DNA of 7,560 bases from assembly GCA_937923375.1 (NCBI GenBank), contig CALAJG010000299.1:1-7560 (forward strand). Reading direction: 5' to 3'. The position numbers and the translations under genes are program-made. Every line of letters begins with the position of its first letter. The first letter of the stretch is position 1. The notes below the pieces were generated by a model. That model did no database searches. It was not told the DNA's origin and was given only the letters and a program-made list of their open reading frames with translations. Of this stretch, positions 5,951 through 7,560 are shown piece by piece. This stretch comes from an uncultured Leucothrix sp. GTDB lineage: Bacteria > Pseudomonadota > Gammaproteobacteria > Thiotrichales > Thiotrichaceae.

Positions 5951-5974
5951 TTAGAATGGATTTGGCAATTCTAA
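5951..5974. repeat. Small inverted repeat upstream of the GNAT gene
   Basis: TTAGAAT (5951-5957) and ATTCTAA (5968-5974) are 7-bp perfect arms 10 bp apart. The right arm overlaps the 11-bp palindrome ATTCTAAGAAT (5968-5978). It lies 25-48 bp before the GNAT start, where a promoter or operator is expected, but no matching family site is known to me. Confidence 0.3.
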
Positions 5975-5998
5975 GAATATCCGCAGAGGGGAAAACGA

Positions 5999-6538
5999 AT
6001 GATCCAATTTCCTGAAAAAATTCAAGTTCCGGTAATTAATCACCTTACCAATGAAAAGTACTTCCTGATCCCAGCTAAAGCGTTGGAAATCACCCCTGAG
6101 CGGATTGCTGAAGTCGTCGCTATCTGCCAGCAGCCAGACATCTATAACAATCTTTTCAAAGAGGAATTTTCAAATGCTCCTTATAGCCCGAAGCACGCTC
6201 GTTACTGGTTAGAACGTGCTCAGCAGGGTTGGAACGAGGGCACCCATTATGTTTTCTGCATCGTCACAAAGGACAATCGCTTAGCGGCATCCTGTGAATT
6301 GGAGGGAAATCGGGTAGAAGGTGTTGAAATCGGTTATTGGGCATCAATCGAACATAGTGGGATCATGAGCAATGCGGTTTTAGCAATCCTTAAACTTGCG
6401 AAAGAAGCAGGCTTTCGATCATTTATGGCGAGCGCTTTGCATCATAACCTGCAATCGAAGTCTGTATTAGCACGGTGTGGCTTTGTGGAAGAACCTATGA
6501 AAAGGGATGACAGCTATGATTACTTTAGTTTGTCGTAA
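5999..6538 (+). CDS. GNAT family N-acetyltransferase
   Basis: A 179-residue protein resembling the RimJ/RimL-like branch of the GNAT fold, which transfers the acetyl group of acetyl-CoA to an amine on a protein, antibiotic or small molecule. The N-terminal half has the A-R-Y-W-L-E-R helix and the strands Y-V-F-C-I-V-T and L-A-A-S-C-E-L; then V-E-I-G-Y-W (109-114) leads into motif A at 117-126, and N150...S155-V-L-A-R-C-G161-F-V-E-E forms the motif B end that closes over CoA. Motif A is atypical: the usual R/Q-x-x-G-x-G/A is H-S-G-I-M-S here, so only one of the pyrophosphate-loop glycines remains. GAGGGG at 5986-5991, 7 nt before ATG, supports the start. It stands alone, divergent from dctP and convergent with the YdcZ-like gene. 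Target unknown. Confidence 0.82.
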   Translation: MIQFPEKIQVPVINHLTNEKYFLIPAKALEITPERIAEVVAICQQPDIYNNLFKEEFSNAPYSPKHARYWLERAQQGWNEGTHYVFCIVTKDNRLAASCELEGNRVEGVEIGYWASIEHSGIMSNAVLAILKLAKEAGFRSFMASALHHNLQSKSVLARCGFVEEPMKRDDSYDYFSLS

Positions 6539-6592
6539 TTCCCTACAGCAGAAAAGCGCACAGTCGACAAGCGTAATTCTCAGTAAAATGGA

Positions 6593-7045
6593 TTAAGAGT
6601 TACTGTTTTGCACCAGCCCAGCACCCAATATGACTAATCCTAAACCGACTATTTTCATGGTGTTGATAGGTTTAACCTCAAGCCCGAAGGCTCCGATTTG
6701 ATCAATTATCGTTGACCCGATTAACTGCCCAGCAACCATACAAACAAAAAACAACGCGACACCCAAAACTGGTGCGGTAACGATTGAACCCGCGACAAAA
6801 ATCGCGCCTACAACACCGCCTATCACCACCCACCAAGGTAAATACTTGAATTGTGAGAAGTCTCCTGCCGCTTTCCCCCAAGCTAGCCACAGGACGACGA
6901 CTACCACTAAGCTAATTGAAATTGATATGCCTGCCGCTAGCAAAGGATTACCGAGAACACGGGCCATTGTTGCATTTATCGCAGGCTGTAATGAGAGCGC
7001 AGCGCCCATGAGCACCGCCGCTAGTATGTATAGAAAGTTACTCAA
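6593..7045 (-). CDS. YdcZ/DUF606-type DMT family membrane protein
   Basis: A 150-residue protein with five predicted membrane helices, matching the YdcZ (DUF606) branch of the drug/metabolite transporter superfamily. Signatures are Q-P-A-I-N-A (20-25), G-N-P-L-L-A-A-G-I-S (32-41), P-W-W-V-V-I-G-G-V-V-G-A-I-F-V (70-84), T-A-P-V-L-G-V-A (90-97) and V-A-G-Q-L-I-G-S-T-I-I-D (104-115). Members are half-size DMT proteins that probably act as dimers or pairs; the transported compound is not established for the family in general. Translation starts at TTG: AGGTGG (7053-7058) sits 7 nt upstream and no better in-frame ATG exists before residue 13, inside the first helix. It follows a membrane-protein gene on the same strand with a 58-bp gap and may share its transcript. 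No terminator is visible in the 54 bp to the convergent GNAT gene. Confidence 0.88.
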   Translation of the reverse strand: MSNFLYILAAVLMGAALSLQPAINATMARVLGNPLLAAGISISISLVVVVVLWLAWGKAAGDFSQFKYLPWWVVIGGVVGAIFVAGSIVTAPVLGVALFFVCMVAGQLIGSTIIDQIGAFGLEVKPINTMKIVGLGLVILGAGLVQNSNS

Positions 7046-7052
7046 TTCGCAT

Positions 7053-7058
7053 CCACCT
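7053..7058 (-). promoter_or_regulatory. Ribosome binding site that fixes a TTG start
   Basis: AGGTGG on the - strand, within AGAGGTGG, is the strongest purine-rich site near this gene and lies 7 nt before TTG at 7043-7045. The overlapping ATG further upstream (7050-7052) is out of frame and meets a stop within four codons. Confidence 0.7.
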
Positions 7059-7103
7059 CTTTTATGAAATCCTCAGGTTTGTACTAAATCCTAAGCAACA
7101 CCA

Positions 7104-7560
7104 TCATGCAACGACCCATAAGATCACACAAGCAATGCAGTACATAAGCGCTATATAAGGCCAGTTCTGCATTGCCCCACGCCAAGCCACAATGCCAAAC
7201 CGTCCTTGCATAACAAGATTAGCTCCCGACAAGGGACTACCGCAGGTGCCTAGAGCCCATCCGAACATATACGTCAGACCGAGTAGTTCGAGATTTGGGT
7301 TGCTCGACATTATAAGCGGGGTAAAGCCAACGATTTGAATAATCGGGTGAATACCCACTGCAGCGATCAGAATCATACATCCCAACAACAAACAGGCCGT
7401 TCCGCCGGTGAACTCACTAATTGGTGATTCTAACCAGCCTATAGTCACTAGACTTTGCAAACCTGACGCGAGAACGCCTGCGGATAGAAATAACTGTACT
7501 TCGTTCAACGATCGTGGAAGTTGGGTTTCGATGTGATCACGAAACCGATCTTGTGTCTGC
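7104..7560 (-). CDS. C-terminal part of a multi-pass membrane protein, possibly a transporter (5' end off window)
   Basis: The frame is open to the right window edge, so the gene begins outside; 151 residues are visible, ending with TGA at 7104-7106. The TTG at 7506-7508 is an internal leucine codon, because the frame continues upstream through a polar stretch (R-F-R-D-H-I-E-T-Q-L-P-R-S-L). Four to five hydrophobic segments follow: V-Q-L-F-L-S-A-G-V-L-A-S-G-L, then T-G-G-T-A-C-L-L-L-G-C-M-I-L-I-A-A-V-G, the motif G-I-H-P-I-I-Q-I-V-G-F-T-P-L-I, a segment ending G-T-C-G-S-P-L-S-G-A-N-L-V-M-Q-G, and a final C-terminal helix (Y-I-A-L-M-Y-C-I-A-C-V-I-L-W). The H-P in a helix followed by a broken small-residue motif G-S-P-L-S-G resembles the re-entrant hairpins of ion-transporter (ArsB/SLC13-like) families, but I do not recognise it firmly. 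It lies just upstream of the YdcZ-like gene. Confidence 0.6.
   Translation of the reverse strand, partial: QTQDRFRDHIETQLPRSLNEVQLFLSAGVLASGLQSLVTIGWLESPISEFTGGTACLLLGCMILIAAVGIHPIIQIVGFTPLIMSSNPNLELLGLTYMFGWALGTCGSPLSGANLVMQGRFGIVAWRGAMQNWPYIALMYCIACVILWVVA

Larger units (their letters stand above)
5708..5998. other. Divergent intergenic region between dctP (-) and the GNAT gene (+)
   Basis: This 291-bp stretch has no coding potential I can support. It holds a 25-bp imperfect palindrome (5741-5765), a strong stem-loop (5816-5847) and a small inverted repeat near the GNAT start (5951-5974). A TTGACG (5940-5945) on the + strand resembles a -35 box, but no good -10 sits 16-18 bp downstream. 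I could not identify a convincing sigma-70 or sigma-54 promoter for dctP by eye. Confidence 0.5.

Noticed and set aside
7506..7508. TTG as the start of the right-edge membrane protein.
   Set aside because: The frame is open to the window end and continues as plausible protein; the codon is an internal leucine.
1..7560. Searched for mobile elements, CRISPR-like repeats, tRNA genes and attachment sites.
   Set aside because: No spaced repeat series, no transposase or integrase motifs, no cloverleaf or target-site duplication seen.

Overview
The window looks like chromosomal DNA of a gamma-proteobacterium, probably a marine or aquatic heterotroph of the Oceanospirillales/Alteromonadales type. 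This is inferred from the mix of proteins (TRAP transporter, free-methionine-sulfoxide reductase, YdcZ-type membrane protein, Lrp/AsnC regulator), from AGGAG/GGAGG-type ribosome binding sites and from moderate, slightly AT-leaning base composition. The sequence gives no firm genus. I see no rRNA, tRNA, CRISPR array, insertion sequence, integrase or phage gene.

Left part (1-1480): the tail of a 3-hydroxyisobutyrate-dehydrogenase-like oxidoreductase (+) converges on an Lrp/AsnC-family regulator (-). The regulator is divergent from a small VOC (glyoxalase/dioxygenase-fold) protein (+). The divergent spacer holds two nearly identical palindromes of Lrp-box type flanking a perfect TATAAT on the regulator's strand, which points to autoregulation and perhaps control of the VOC gene. 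A 10-bp stem-loop at 1451-1479 separates this unit from the next.

Centre (1486-5707, all -): a tight cluster read from right to left: dctP (periplasmic solute-binding protein), dctQ (small permease), dctM (large permease), a TetR-family regulator and msrC (free methionine-R-sulfoxide reductase). dctQ and dctM share ATGA, and the later genes are about 37 and 35 bp apart, so this reads as one operon: a TRAP importer for an unidentified, probably carboxylate-bearing solute, its likely local regulator, and an oxidant-repair enzyme. The dctP-dctQ spacer carries three consecutive stem-loops. The dctP leader carries a 25-bp imperfect palindrome (candidate TetR operator) and, further upstream, a strong 11-bp stem-loop.

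Right part (5999-7560): a GNAT-family acetyltransferase (+) is divergent from the TRAP operon and convergent with a YdcZ/DUF606-type membrane protein (-, TTG start). Upstream of the latter lies the C-terminal part of a multi-pass membrane protein (-) that runs off the window and that I could not place in a family with confidence.

No clear novel multi-gene system is visible. The points most worth a second look are the two-operator Lrp promoter, the TRAP-TetR-msrC gene association, the RNA structures of the TRAP operon and the unassigned membrane protein at the right edge.
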